Source: Bacteroidales bacterium
Lineage (GTDB): Bacteria > Bacteroidota > Bacteroidia > Bacteroidales > P3
Length of the DNA stretch: 52,249 nucleotides
Direction: 5' to 3'
Assembly: GCA_017522065.1 (NCBI GenBank)
Contig: JAFXAD010000047.1
Span: forward strand, 1-52,249
Part shown: one piece after another, positions 40,728 through 48,164 of the stretch
Position numbering within the stretch: the first letter of the stretch is position 1
How the letters are laid out: every line of letters begins with the position of its first letter
Translations under genes and position numbers: made by a program
The notes under the pieces: model-generated
Told to the model about the DNA's origin: nothing
Databases searched by the model: none
The model's input: only the letters and a program-made list of their open reading frames with translations

Positions 40728-42071
40728 ATGTGGCCGAAATTGACTATACTGCTTTTGATGATGATGTCTGCTGCTGAGATTCACTGTCAGCAGGACTCGC
40801 TGTTGGTGCTGAGCGGCAGGGTGCTCTGCTCGGGACGCCCTGTGCCGTACGCCGCGCTTCAACTGCAAGGCTCGTCGGTAGGGGTGCACTGTAACGATGC
40901 TGGCGAGTATCTGCTCAAGATTCCTCAGGGCCGGGAACGTGATACCGTGACGGTCCGCTCGTTAGGGTACGAAGGGCGGAAAGTGCCTGTCGGCAAGCTG
41001 TTGAAGAATGGTGATGTGCGCCTTAAGGCTCGGGCTATTGAACTGAAAACGGTTACTGTTTCCGATTACGGCACTGCATACCAGTTGCTTCTTGCTGCGG
41101 TGGAAGGTATAAAACAGAATTATCACCAACAAACGGCATGGTCGACATTCTTCTACCGCGATTGGCGTGCTGTCGACGGCGAGTTGTTCCTCTTTGACGA
41201 GGCGGTGATGTGCGTCCAGCGATGTCCCTATTCGCAATATGCCGACAAACGCGGTTATCTGCTGGACCCTTCGCAGCGTGAAATGGAGAGCAACATCAAA
41301 ACCATCCTGCGGCACAGGCTATTGGTCTACGACCGTAAATTACTCGAAAGCAAGATTGTACGAGGACGCGGATGCGATCAGATGCTCGCCTATTCGGACA
41401 ATGTGGACTTTTTCGACCCCGTGGCCACTCCCCAGGCCAGCTATGCCCTTGCTGAACGCATTCTGCGGCAGCACCGCTTCGAACCGATACGTACGTTTGT
41501 CGATGACGGCGAGGTGTATTATCTGCTCCGATCGGTGGGCCCTTGCCGCACTCCCAAGGCCCGCACCAACTATGAATACACAATCCGACGGCGCGACTTG
41601 GCACTGGTGCGCCTGGTGTCTTCGAAACAGACCTTCCGCCACCGTGCACCGACCGACCCCTGGGTCAACTGGTACTACAACACGATGATAGACGAGACCG
41701 ACTCATCGGTATGGACATACGCAGTGCGCAACGGACACTACACGCTGACGCATTACTACAATGCAACGTCGTCGAGGCTGGAGTCGAGCCGCAACGGACA
41801 TGATGGGGAAAAGCAGCATTGGATGCAGTGTCACGAGTGGGTACTTACCGACTTTGACATGATTGGTGCCAATGGGAACAATGACGAAAACAACGATAGG
41901 CAGGTGCCTGTACATCCACAGTTGCTGCCCAGTGCATTTGGAATCAGCAGCTACGACAAGGATTTCTGGGGGCGATACAATACGATACCCATCGACTCGC
42001 TGCCACTGCAGCTGCTGAAACAAAAATATAGTAAGGCAGCCTCCAAAAAATCGTTTAATTATCTTCGTTGA
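40728..42071 (+). CDS. Carboxypeptidase-regulatory-like domain envelope protein
   Basis: A 447-residue exported protein with signal peptide ending AAEIHCQ. Residues ~25-95 (LSGRVLCSGRPVPYAALQLQ, then NDAGEYLLKIP and SLGYEGRKV) form a CarboxypepD_reg-like beta-sandwich. This module is typical of SusC N-termini and of stand-alone Bacteroidetes outer-membrane proteins. The remaining ~340 residues (TAYQLLLAAVEGIKQNY, FYRDWRAVDGELFLFDEAVM, a basic middle, YEYTIRRRDLAL) match a family seen in Bacteroidales but with no function I can name. ATG 40728 is preferred because a perfect promoter ends 20 bases earlier; an upstream frame from 40617 would cross the REP hairpin and the promoter. The last ~12 codons lie inside a MITE-like element, so the natural C-terminus may have been replaced. 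Confidence 0.82.
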   Translation: MWPKLTILLLMMMSAAEIHCQQDSLLVLSGRVLCSGRPVPYAALQLQGSSVGVHCNDAGEYLLKIPQGRERDTVTVRSLGYEGRKVPVGKLLKNGDVRLKARAIELKTVTVSDYGTAYQLLLAAVEGIKQNYHQQTAWSTFFYRDWRAVDGELFLFDEAVMCVQRCPYSQYADKRGYLLDPSQREMESNIKTILRHRLLVYDRKLLESKIVRGRGCDQMLAYSDNVDFFDPVATPQASYALAERILRQHRFEPIRTFVDDGEVYYLLRSVGPCRTPKARTNYEYTIRRRDLALVRLVSSKQTFRHRAPTDPWVNWYYNTMIDETDSSVWTYAVRNGHYTLTHYYNATSSRLESSRNGHDGEKQHWMQCHEWVLTDFDMIGANGNNDENNDRQVPVHPQLLPSAFGISSYDKDFWGRYNTIPIDSLPLQLLKQKYSKAASKKSFNYLR

Positions 42072-42270
42072 CATTTCTTTGGCTCTGAAAAGCAAACAAG
42101 TTTTCTTTTCTCTCGCTTTGCGAAACGTTAGCGTTTTGCTTGCTAAACAAATTTTTTATTGTCAACAAATTAATTCGCTAAATTCGTACAATTGCTCATT
42201 GCATTTTCTTAACTCATTAGGTATTCGCAGGCATACCACGCCGTTATAAAAATAATTATTAGAGGTGTCG
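42035..42270 (-). mobile_element. MITE-like element with imperfect terminal inverted repeats, copy A
   Basis: About 236 bp bounded by GGCAGCCTCC (left) and AATTATTAGAGGTGTCGG (right; the complement reads CCGACACCTCTAATAATT). Inside are an ~100-bp core that is the near-perfect reverse complement of 47433-47538, an AATTCG-rich part and the 51-bp segment shared with 3733-3783. It has no coding capacity. Its left end overlaps the last codons of the gene ending at 42071. Confidence 0.7.
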
Positions 42271-42321
42271 GTAAGTGATCATGATTAGTTTGCAAAAATC
42301 CCCACTAACACTAAACATAAA

Positions 42322-42930
42322 ATGAGGACGAAACTGAATATACTGTTTTTGCTGTGCTGCCTGCTGCCACTTGCTGTTGTGGCGCAACAACCCGACACCG
42401 ATGTCGACAGCGTTTGGGTTGAAGGATTTGTTGTGGATGTGGCCACCAAGAATCCCATAACCATGTGCGAGGTGCAGTTTATGCAGGATGGCGAGGCCAA
42501 AGCCATCGTGTTCTGCGACGACAAGGGTTTTTACAGCGTTGGAATGATGCCTGTGGGGCTCTACAGCATCTCTGTCGTGGCGGAAGGCAAGTCGCTCCAT
42601 TATGCGGAACTGCAGCTTGCGCAAAGCTCATTGGTCAATATTGCCCTGGCTATGGACTCGCTGAAGTACAAAACCCTGAAGCCGGCGGTTGTCAATGCTG
42701 AACGACCCAATCCTAAAGCGGTTTACAAACCGATAGTCTCGCCCGACGATCCGCGCCTCTGGAACCTTAACAGTGTGGAGACTCTGATGCTGTCGGGTCC
42801 CGCAAGCAAAGACCTGAGCGGCGGCCCTACGTTGTCTGGTCTTGCCAGCCATAGGCCGGCGTGGTTGGATGTGCCGTTTGACACATTAAAAAAGTCACAA
42901 GCTCCAGTGGAGCGCGTGGAGGAGCCCTGA
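42322..42930 (+). CDS. Small envelope protein with carboxypeptidase-regulatory-like domain
   Basis: A 202-residue exported protein with signal peptide MRTKLNILFLLCCLLPLAVV then AQQ. Residues ~30-110 (VEGFVVDVATKNPITMCEVQ, CDDKGFYSVGMMPVGLYSIS, VVAEGKSLHYAELQL) form a CarboxypepD_reg/DUF4480-like beta-sandwich, like the plug-proximal domain of TonB-dependent receptors but without a barrel. The C-terminal ~80 residues (ERPNPKAVYKPIVSPDDPRL and following) are polar and end in Pro/Glu-rich sequence. A weak -7-like box (TTAGTTTG at 42285-42292) precedes the start. The MITE-like element ends 51 bases before the ATG. Its function is unknown; it may be a cell-surface or periplasmic accessory. Confidence 0.78.
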   Translation: MRTKLNILFLLCCLLPLAVVAQQPDTDVDSVWVEGFVVDVATKNPITMCEVQFMQDGEAKAIVFCDDKGFYSVGMMPVGLYSISVVAEGKSLHYAELQLAQSSLVNIALAMDSLKYKTLKPAVVNAERPNPKAVYKPIVSPDDPRLWNLNSVETLMLSGPASKDLSGGPTLSGLASHRPAWLDVPFDTLKKSQAPVERVEEP

Positions 42931-42950
42931 GCGTGGCAGCCCCGTGGCCG

Positions 42951-43457
42951 TTAATTTATTCTATGTCCGGTTGAGTCGTATGTTCCGTATGGTGGCCACA
43001 TCTTTATGTCGCGCATCTCCTCAGTTGGAGGGAAGTGGAGACTCCAGTTTAGTTGCTGCAAATTACTCAAGCTTAAATCGTAACGCTGCAAAACGAGATT
43101 GTTGTTTTTTGCATAGTCCCATCCGTAAAAAGTCAATGAGTCTGCATTGAAAACAAACACCATCAATGTATCGAAATCGTTGCCAAACAAAATCTCGTAA
43201 GGATCCCACTGCATAAGTGCATCGTTGTGTGAACGGTGGTGTGGTTCGACTTTTAAATTCCATCCAGGTATCGTGACATCTTGTACATGCAAAAGAGAAG
43301 TGTCGGGATAATTAAAATCTTCACCGTGATATATAGCATAATCAGCATCGTTGTAAAACTTTATACGATGGTGCGCATTCGGTCCATCTTTGGTGCAATC
43401 CATGGCAGTGAAAAGCAAGCATCCGCATATTAGCAAAAATCTTTTTTTTATATTCAT
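42951..43457 (-). CDS. Small exported protein of unknown function
   Basis: A 168-residue protein with a hydrophobic N-terminus (MNIKKRFLLICGCLLFTAMD then C). The cysteine position resembles a lipoprotein, but MDC is a poor lipobox, so lipidation is uncertain. The mature part is rich in Trp, Tyr, Asp and His (DYAIYHGEDFNYPDTSLLHV, then PYEILFGNDFDTLMVFVF) and resembles the small Bacteroidales envelope proteins further along this strand, although no shared motif was established. It is convergent with the gene at 42322 (20-base gap). A distant promoter-like box lies at 43689-43696 on the same strand. Confidence 0.65.
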   Translation of the reverse strand: MNIKKRFLLICGCLLFTAMDCTKDGPNAHHRIKFYNDADYAIYHGEDFNYPDTSLLHVQDVTIPGWNLKVEPHHRSHNDALMQWDPYEILFGNDFDTLMVFVFNADSLTFYGWDYAKNNNLVLQRYDLSLSNLQQLNWSLHFPPTEEMRDIKMWPPYGTYDSTGHRIN

Positions 43458-43780
43458 ATATATTTAAATATTAGTAATTTTCTAGTGAAAGCCAATTTAT
43501 TAAGCCTGTAAATAGTATATCCCCAGGAAGTAAATAGTTGTACCATGCAGTGCCACCATGCGTCCGTCGGCTCGGATGGCGTCAATGTGTCGTGTGCCTG
43601 CCGCTGTCACCTCCACCTCGCAGTCTCAGCATTCTCACCTCGGGATAGTGAGCAGGCTCCTTCTACTCTCGGCTTATCAAAAACTTTGCAAAAATACGAA
43701 AAAAAAATAAATTCAATACAGTTACGTTTTTTTTAACTTTTTTTCACAGGAAACGGGCATGGCGCGGGGAAGAGAAGCCG
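43458..43780. other. Gap with a minus-strand promoter-like box and a possible gene remnant
   Basis: TATTTTTG on the minus strand (43696-43689) is a good -7 box directed at the gene ending at 42951, implying a ~230-base leader. Within that leader a start-less minus-strand frame (about 43500-43625) reads VTAAGTRHIDAIRADGRMVA then LHGTTIYFLGIYYLQA and a stop. It looks protein-like but matches nothing I can name, and may be a gene fragment. No riboswitch fold was recognised. Confidence 0.4.
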
Positions 43781-44812
43781 CTAAAGCACTAACAGAATCT
43801 CCTCGCGATTGCCTATCTGAAGGCGGAAGTAGTAGTCCGTCAGATGCAGCACAAGGCTGTGTTTGGGGAAGGGGTCGAGGATGCACAGCCCGTCGGCGAC
43901 ACCACTTGCCACAAGGTTCCCGCTCATGTCGTAGATCCTGACTGTCTCGCCCGTATTGCCGGTGATGATGATATTGTCGCCATTGATGGATAGGGCAAGT
44001 TTGCTGTCGGCAGCGGGTACGTATATCGTGTCGGAAGATGGCAACAGTTGCGAGATGTCGATAACCGGGAGGCGTTCAATAGAGGTGATTTTGGCGTTTG
44101 TGACGGAAGTCGGTGGCTCGTTTTCGTTTTCGTCATCGTTTTCGTCCAAAGTTGTTCCCGTTTTCGTTTTCGTGTCGTAGGCCTTTTCGTTCTCGTCTTC
44201 GTCTTTGTCTTTGTTTTCGTGCCATAGGCCTCCCCATTTGTTGCTGAAAATAATGTCCCACTGTGGGACGACAGCGATGGCGGTGGCTCCGGCCGTAATC
44301 AGAAGGACAAGGATAAGTACCGTGTACCGCATCTTTTTGATGGCCCTGTGCATGCGCTGATAGACGGCATCGCGGCTGGTGCCTATTTTCTGTCCAATCT
44401 CGTCGGCGTTGTAGCCCTCAAGGTAGAGTTGCATTAGCTGCTGGTCGTTGTCGCTGAGAGAGGCGATGTAGCTGTCGATAATGTTGGCATGGCTTTGCGA
44501 GTCGTCCTTCAGGCTGTTGGCTATGTGGTCGGTAAGAGGTTCTGTCGGGGGGCGCTTTGACCGTCCGATGCGGAAAAATGTAGATCGGGCTCTCCAGCCG
44601 ACCCATGCTCGTTCCTGCTGGGGCGATGCTTCGGGGCGCAGTTTGTCGAGATGGTTCCACAGGTCGATGGATACCTCTTGCATAAGGTCTTTGCAGCACT
44701 CGGTGTCCCTGCCTGAGCGACGCCAACACATACGCCACAGCATAGGGCGGTGACGGCTAAGTAGGGATGTGAATAGAGTCTCGCGGTCGGTCATCTGTGT
44801 TGGGTGAAGCAT
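43781..44812 (-). CDS. ECF sigma factor fused to a transmembrane helix and a sorting-domain-like C-terminus
   Basis: A 343-residue protein (326-337 if an internal Met is used; Met7 at 44794 is the main alternative). Residues ~8-85 form sigma-2 (LLSRHRPMLWRMCWRRS, then KDLMQEVSIDLWNHLDKLRP and WVGWRARSTFFRI). Residues ~117-162 form sigma-4 (LSDNDQQLMQLYLEGYNADE, IGTSRDAVYQRMHRAIKK). A hydrophobic helix (163-182) follows with almost no linker. Residues 199-233 are an acidic Glu/Asp/Lys/Asn low-complexity stretch encoded by the dispersed TTTTCG repeat. Residues 270-343 (LSINGDNIIITG, VRIYDMSGNLVASG, YFRLQIG) resemble the compact T9SS type A domain of the leucine-rich-repeat protein at 38862. The topology implies a DNA-binding sigma factor tethered to the inner membrane with a periplasmic domain. 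Release or membrane-bound action is unknown. Confidence 0.8.
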   Translation of the reverse strand: MLHPTQMTDRETLFTSLLSRHRPMLWRMCWRRSGRDTECCKDLMQEVSIDLWNHLDKLRPEASPQQERAWVGWRARSTFFRIGRSKRPPTEPLTDHIANSLKDDSQSHANIIDSYIASLSDNDQQLMQLYLEGYNADEIGQKIGTSRDAVYQRMHRAIKKMRYTVLILVLLITAGATAIAVVPQWDIIFSNKWGGLWHENKDKDEDENEKAYDTKTKTGTTLDENDDENENEPPTSVTNAKITSIERLPVIDISQLLPSSDTIYVPAADSKLALSINGDNIIITGNTGETVRIYDMSGNLVASGVADGLCILDPFPKHSLVLHLTDYYFRLQIGNREEILLVL

Positions 44813-44865
44813 TACTTATAATATACACATTTTTGACCCCGTATCTGACATGGTACTTGAAATAT

Positions 44866-45438
44866 TTATGATTTTTTGCCGAAAGTGCTGTCGATAAGGC
44901 GTGTGAATTCTTGGTAGGGGAGGGTGTCGGACAGTGGGGAAAGGGCTTGGGCCAGGTTGCGGTAGTACCAGTGGATGTCGCTTTTGCCGCCTGGGGTGTG
45001 GAAGCGGCTCCAGAGGTCGTCGCCAATGGTATGGTAGTCGGCCGCGATGGTGCGCATGTTCGAGAGCTTGTCGCCAAGAGCGACAATCATGCCGTCGCGG
45101 TCGCTGTCGGCTATCTTGTCGATTTGCAGCTGTTTGCGTTGGTGCCAGGAGAGGCTGTGGTCTTTGGTGCCTGTGTCGTGAAGTACCAGTCGCGCCACGC
45201 GTGGGCCGAAGAGGGTTTCGATCTGTTCGATGGTTGTATCGGTGTCCTCTACGGTGTCGTGAAGTATGGCTGCGGCGAGCAACTCGGGGTCGTTGGTTAT
45301 GGAAGCGACAATGGTGGCGGCTTCCATGGGGTGGACGATGTATGGGAATCCCTTTGCACGACGTTCGGTGCCGCTATGGGCCAGGATAGCAAATTGTGCA
45401 GCGCGGTCGAAGAGGCTGGTGTCTAAGGGGTTGTTCAT
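44866..45438 (-). CDS. HD-domain alarmone (ppGpp) hydrolase-like protein
   Basis: A 190-residue single-domain protein of the MESH1/SpoT-hydrolase type. Metal-binding residues are in place: H21, H36 (FPYIVHP), H60-D61 (AAILHDTVEDTDTT with E64-D65) and a downstream D in VALGDKLSNMR. Such enzymes remove the 3'-pyrophosphate of (p)ppGpp, or related modified nucleotides. The ATG at 45438 overlaps the stop of the upstream synthetase gene by four bases, so it is translated with it. An alternative start at 45483 lies inside the synthetase gene and is unlikely. Synthetase plus hydrolase as separate overlapping genes resembles either a split Rel-type pair or a toxSAS-antitoxin pair. Sequence alone does not decide between them. 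Confidence 0.88.
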   Translation of the reverse strand: MNNPLDTSLFDRAAQFAILAHSGTERRAKGFPYIVHPMEAATIVASITNDPELLAAAILHDTVEDTDTTIEQIETLFGPRVARLVLHDTGTKDHSLSWHQRKQLQIDKIADSDRDGMIVALGDKLSNMRTIAADYHTIGDDLWSRFHTPGGKSDIHWYYRNLAQALSPLSDTLPYQEFTRLIDSTFGKKS

Positions 45439-46586
45439 AGTATGTTCCTTTTCAAGGGGCCTTTTTCTCGCCTCAGCATACAAGCAAGCTTGTCTGCGTT
45501 CGGCTTAACGAAAAAGTTTGTTTTTTGGGCTTGCTGGTAGATGCGTGCGGCGCGCTGGATGTTGTAGTCCGATTCGCCATAGAGGGAGTCGAACATGCGA
45601 ACGAGTCCCGCTTCGCCAAAGCCTTGCTTGAGGATATGGACGATGCAGATGTTCTGCAGGGCGACGGAGTAGGCGATGATGTCGAGTCCCGTTCCGGCGA
45701 GTTGGATGAGGGCGAGCTGGTAGGCACTGTCGCTGTTCTCTATGCGCATGCGTTCGATGTCGCCAATGGTCTTCATTCCCATCTGGAGGAGCACTTTATA
45801 GTATGGCATGATGCTGTCGTCGTATATCTCAGCCTGGTTGATGGTGGCAATCTTGTCGACGAGCCGTTTGAAGGGCTGGAGTTCGCTGTAGGAGCGGAAG
45901 GTGTCGCCGTTGAGGGGCACTTCGTTGAAGTTGCCGCTGGCGACGAGCGACTGCACGTTGCGGCGGTAGTCGTTGATTTCCTTGCGTATGCGGCTGAACT
46001 GTTCGTCGGCGAGTTCGAGGATGCCGGCGAGGCGGTTGAGGCTGCGCTGGTAATGGATGGGGATTTCGACATCGCTCTTGTAGCCGGTGTCGTGCTGCAT
46101 GTTGGCCCATACGTGCTGGAGGGCGGTACGCATCTGCAGTTCGAAGCGCAGGGTGTTTAGCTGTGGCGTCGAGGGGTCGTCGCAGATGCTTTTGGGCAGA
46201 CGGCAGATGTAGTGGAGCGACATGTAGCCGAAGCGGTCGATTTCGAGCATCTTGCGTTTGTCGACGGAGTTTTCCCAGTCGATGTCGAACAGTTTTTCGG
46301 CAAGGGCGGAGATTATGTCGACTTCGTCGCTGAAAAAGGTTATGATACGAAGGCCGACGATGTCGGTGATGTCTTCGACGGTGCGGTATTTGTAGCCTTT
46401 GAGTTCAAGTTTGCCAGTGAGACTTTTTTCGGTCTTTATGCGTCCTTCGAGGCCTGTGACGATGATGCCGTTGTCGGCCAGGCATTTTTGAATGGAATCA
46501 AGGGCGATGTCCTTGATTCTGTTGTAGACTGGGAGATTGTCGCGATACTGGTCGAGTATCATTTCGCCGTGCATGTCCAGCTTCAT
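45435..46586 (-). CDS. RelA/SpoT-domain nucleotide pyrophosphokinase with long C-terminal extension
   Basis: A 383-residue protein. Residues ~30-170 are a RelA_SpoT synthetase domain: GRIKTEKSLTGKL (48-60), DIVGLRII (75-82), GYMSLHY (120-126) and FELQMRT (148-154) with the catalytic Glu, followed by LQHVWANMQHDTGY. All match active-site segments of (p)ppGpp synthetases and small alarmone synthetases. There is no hydrolase, TGS or ACT domain. The ~200-residue C-terminal extension is helical (NRLAGILELADEQFSRIRKE, then IKTIGDIERMRIE-like KTIGDIERMRIEN) and of unknown role. The hydrolase gene follows with a four-base overlap. A promoter (46706-46713) lies ~120 bases upstream, so the pair forms its own operon. 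Confidence 0.88.
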   Translation of the reverse strand: MKLDMHGEMILDQYRDNLPVYNRIKDIALDSIQKCLADNGIIVTGLEGRIKTEKSLTGKLELKGYKYRTVEDITDIVGLRIITFFSDEVDIISALAEKLFDIDWENSVDKRKMLEIDRFGYMSLHYICRLPKSICDDPSTPQLNTLRFELQMRTALQHVWANMQHDTGYKSDVEIPIHYQRSLNRLAGILELADEQFSRIRKEINDYRRNVQSLVASGNFNEVPLNGDTFRSYSELQPFKRLVDKIATINQAEIYDDSIMPYYKVLLQMGMKTIGDIERMRIENSDSAYQLALIQLAGTGLDIIAYSVALQNICIVHILKQGFGEAGLVRMFDSLYGESDYNIQRAARIYQQAQKTNFFVKPNADKLACMLRREKGPLKRNIL

Positions 46587-46705
46587 TGGCGTTGCTGTTT
46601 TTTGTGTTGTTAGCTAACGATGGTCAGCCTCGAAATAATCATAATGCTCTTCGAGCAGAAATCAAACAAATCAAAAACAAATTGTGTGGAATTTCACTTT
46701 CTGTC

Positions 46706-46713
46706 CAAAGATA
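46706..46713 (-). promoter_or_regulatory. Bacteroidetes -7 box of the alarmone operon
   Basis: TATCTTTG on the minus strand, 120 bases before ATG 46586 and about 24 bases past the stop of the STAS gene. The -33 element is not clear. Confidence 0.6.
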
Positions 46714-46736
46714 AGATTTAAAACTCGCGTAAGCTG

Positions 46737-47039
46737 TCAGACGATGGTGATGATGTTCGAGAACCCGGTGATGTCGAACACTTCTTTGACTTGCGGGTTC
46801 ATATTGCGCATGACCATTTTGCCGCCACGGGCCATCACGCTTTTCTGTAGGGTGAGGAAAAGGCGCAGGCCTTGCGACGAGGTGTAGGTCATGCCAGTGC
46901 AGTCGATGTCGATATCTGGTTTGTCGCCTTGCATAAGAGGGGCGATGTCTTGTTGGAACTGGTCGGCATTGGAGGTGTCGAGACGACCGTCGAGGGTCAC
47001 CATTGTCTTGGAATCAGCAGTATTAATTTTTATATTCAT
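46737..47039 (-). CDS. STAS-domain protein (anti-sigma factor antagonist type)
   Basis: A 100-residue cytoplasmic STAS domain (VTLDGRLDTSNADQFQQDIA, DIDIDCTGMTYTSSQGLRLF, FDITGFSNIITIV). The conserved loop carries Ser54/Ser55, where SpoIIAA-like proteins are phosphorylated by an anti-sigma kinase. In Bacteroidetes such proteins usually work in partner-switching or as parts of larger signalling complexes; no kinase or phosphatase gene is beside it. A promoter box lies at 47165-47172, leaving a ~120-base leader that includes the GTCGGC hairpin repeat. It is upstream of the alarmone operon on the same strand, but that operon has its own promoter. Confidence 0.92.
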   Translation of the reverse strand: MNIKINTADSKTMVTLDGRLDTSNADQFQQDIAPLMQGDKPDIDIDCTGMTYTSSQGLRLFLTLQKSVMARGGKMVMRNMNPQVKEVFDITGFSNIITIV

Positions 47040-47083
47040 TTTCGTCTTCGTTTTCGTGGTGTGCCGTCGGCTCGGCCGACAAC
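47038..47083. repeat. TTTTCG repeat and GTCGGC/GCCGAC hairpin in the STAS gene leader
   Basis: TTTTCGTCTTCGTTTTCGTG is followed by GTGCCGTCGGCTCGGCCGAC, almost identical to 32655-32683. The hairpin would form in the mRNA leader of the STAS gene. Confidence 0.85.
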
Positions 47084-47164
47084 AAGATTCTGTATATGAA
47101 GTTAAAGTTATACAATAGGTTAATATGTCTTTCGGCTATAGTTTTAACGTTAGATTTGAAATTG

Positions 47165-47172
47165 CAAATATA
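47165..47172 (-). promoter_or_regulatory. Bacteroidetes -7 box for the STAS gene
   Basis: TATATTTG on the minus strand, about 126 bases before ATG 47039. No convincing -33 element. Confidence 0.55.
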
Positions 47173-47358
47173 CGAAAAAAATGATTTAGAGGACATAAAA
47201 ATATCATTATTTTGGATGTTACATGTCTAAATCAATGCTATGATTGGGTTTGCTTACATATATTTCCAGAATATTTTTGCGAAATCACGCCGTGTCTGCC
47301 CATTTTATGTATTTATTGTGGGGATGGTTATGAGAAGTATTTGTGTTTTTTTTCATAA

Positions 47359-47547
47359 GGGCACCTCTAATAATTACTTTTCAAACGGCGAATTAAACGA
47401 ATTGAACGAATTAATATGTTGCCATTAAGGATTTTGTTTTGCAAACAAAACGCGAACGTTTCGCAAAGCGAGAGAAAAGAAAACTTGTTTGCTTTTCAGA
47501 GCCAAAGAAATGTCAACGAAGATAATTAAACGATTATAGAGGTCGCC
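47359..47547 (+). mobile_element. MITE-like element with terminal inverted repeats, copy B
   Basis: A 189-bp element with ends GGGCACCTCTAATAATTA (left) and ATTATAGAGGTCGCC (right; its complement reads GGCGACCTCTATAAT). The left third, with AATTCG-type hexamers, is nearly identical to 9047-9105 inverted. The core (47433-47538) is the near-perfect reverse complement of 42049-42154. It has no coding capacity. The rest of the gap between 47172 and 47358 is AT-rich with no recognised gene. Confidence 0.75.
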
Positions 47548-47558
47548 ATAAATAATAA

Positions 47559-48164
47559 TCAAAATTCAAAATTAATTCCTAATCCGCCAGGATATACACC
47601 TAATTTGCATTCGTAACCATTGGCAAACAAATGACCTCCGTTTTGGGATAGTTGCACGGCGGATTCCGTGTTTTTCCCGGTTTTTTTGAAAAGCACGATT
47701 GCGGGGATGGCAGTCCCGACAGAAACAGTGTAAAACAAAAGCCCTATGGCTGTATTGAATGGCACTGTCAGATCAACAGGACCCTCTCCATCTGTTCTGT
47801 AATGGTTTTTGTTATAATCATAGCCTCTGGCCCACGCGATGAAACAAGTTCCGGTGACAAACGATACTCCAGATATGACGGCTAAGGTTTTTGCCCAAAA
47901 ACAGGAATGGTTGTTTTTGTAGTATCGTGTAGAAGAAAAACCTTGGTTTTTCTCTGGTGAAAAATTGTCGCTTACATTCTCATATAGCAAAGTATGCCCA
48001 TTGCTGTCAAATTGATGTACATCTATAACATTGACATCAAATCCCTTTGTGTAAAGCAATTCTGTTTTTGCTACAGCAATCGCTTCTTCTATTGTAACTT
48101 GCTGACACAACGACCACTTCCAACATAAAATTAATATAATTGCGACTGCTATTTTAGTTTTCAT
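47559..48164 (-). CDS. Exported protein of unknown function with two internal hydrophobic segments
   Basis: A 201-residue protein with signal peptide MKTKIAVAIILILCWKWSLC then QQ, similar in its MKTK start to the lipoproteins upstream. The N-terminal part (VTIEEAIAVAKTELLYTKGF) is like the beginning of Spi/C10-type propeptides, but this is weak. Hydrophobic segments at ~93-110 and ~138-160 could be membrane helices. The C-terminus (GYECKLGVYPGGLGINFEF) resembles the last strand of a beta structure. The start overlaps the end of the preceding lipoprotein gene by 11 bases, so the two are co-translated. Function unknown. Confidence 0.65.
   Translation of the reverse strand: MKTKIAVAIILILCWKWSLCQQVTIEEAIAVAKTELLYTKGFDVNVIDVHQFDSNGHTLLYENVSDNFSPEKNQGFSSTRYYKNNHSCFWAKTLAVISGVSFVTGTCFIAWARGYDYNKNHYRTDGEGPVDLTVPFNTAIGLLFYTVSVGTAIPAIVLFKKTGKNTESAVQLSQNGGHLFANGYECKLGVYPGGLGINFEF

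Noticed and set aside
43500-43690. Riboswitch in the long leader of the gene at 42951
   Set aside because: GAGAGTAG- and TGAGA-like strings are present, but no known riboswitch core (TPP, SAM, THF, cobalamin) could be assembled by eye.
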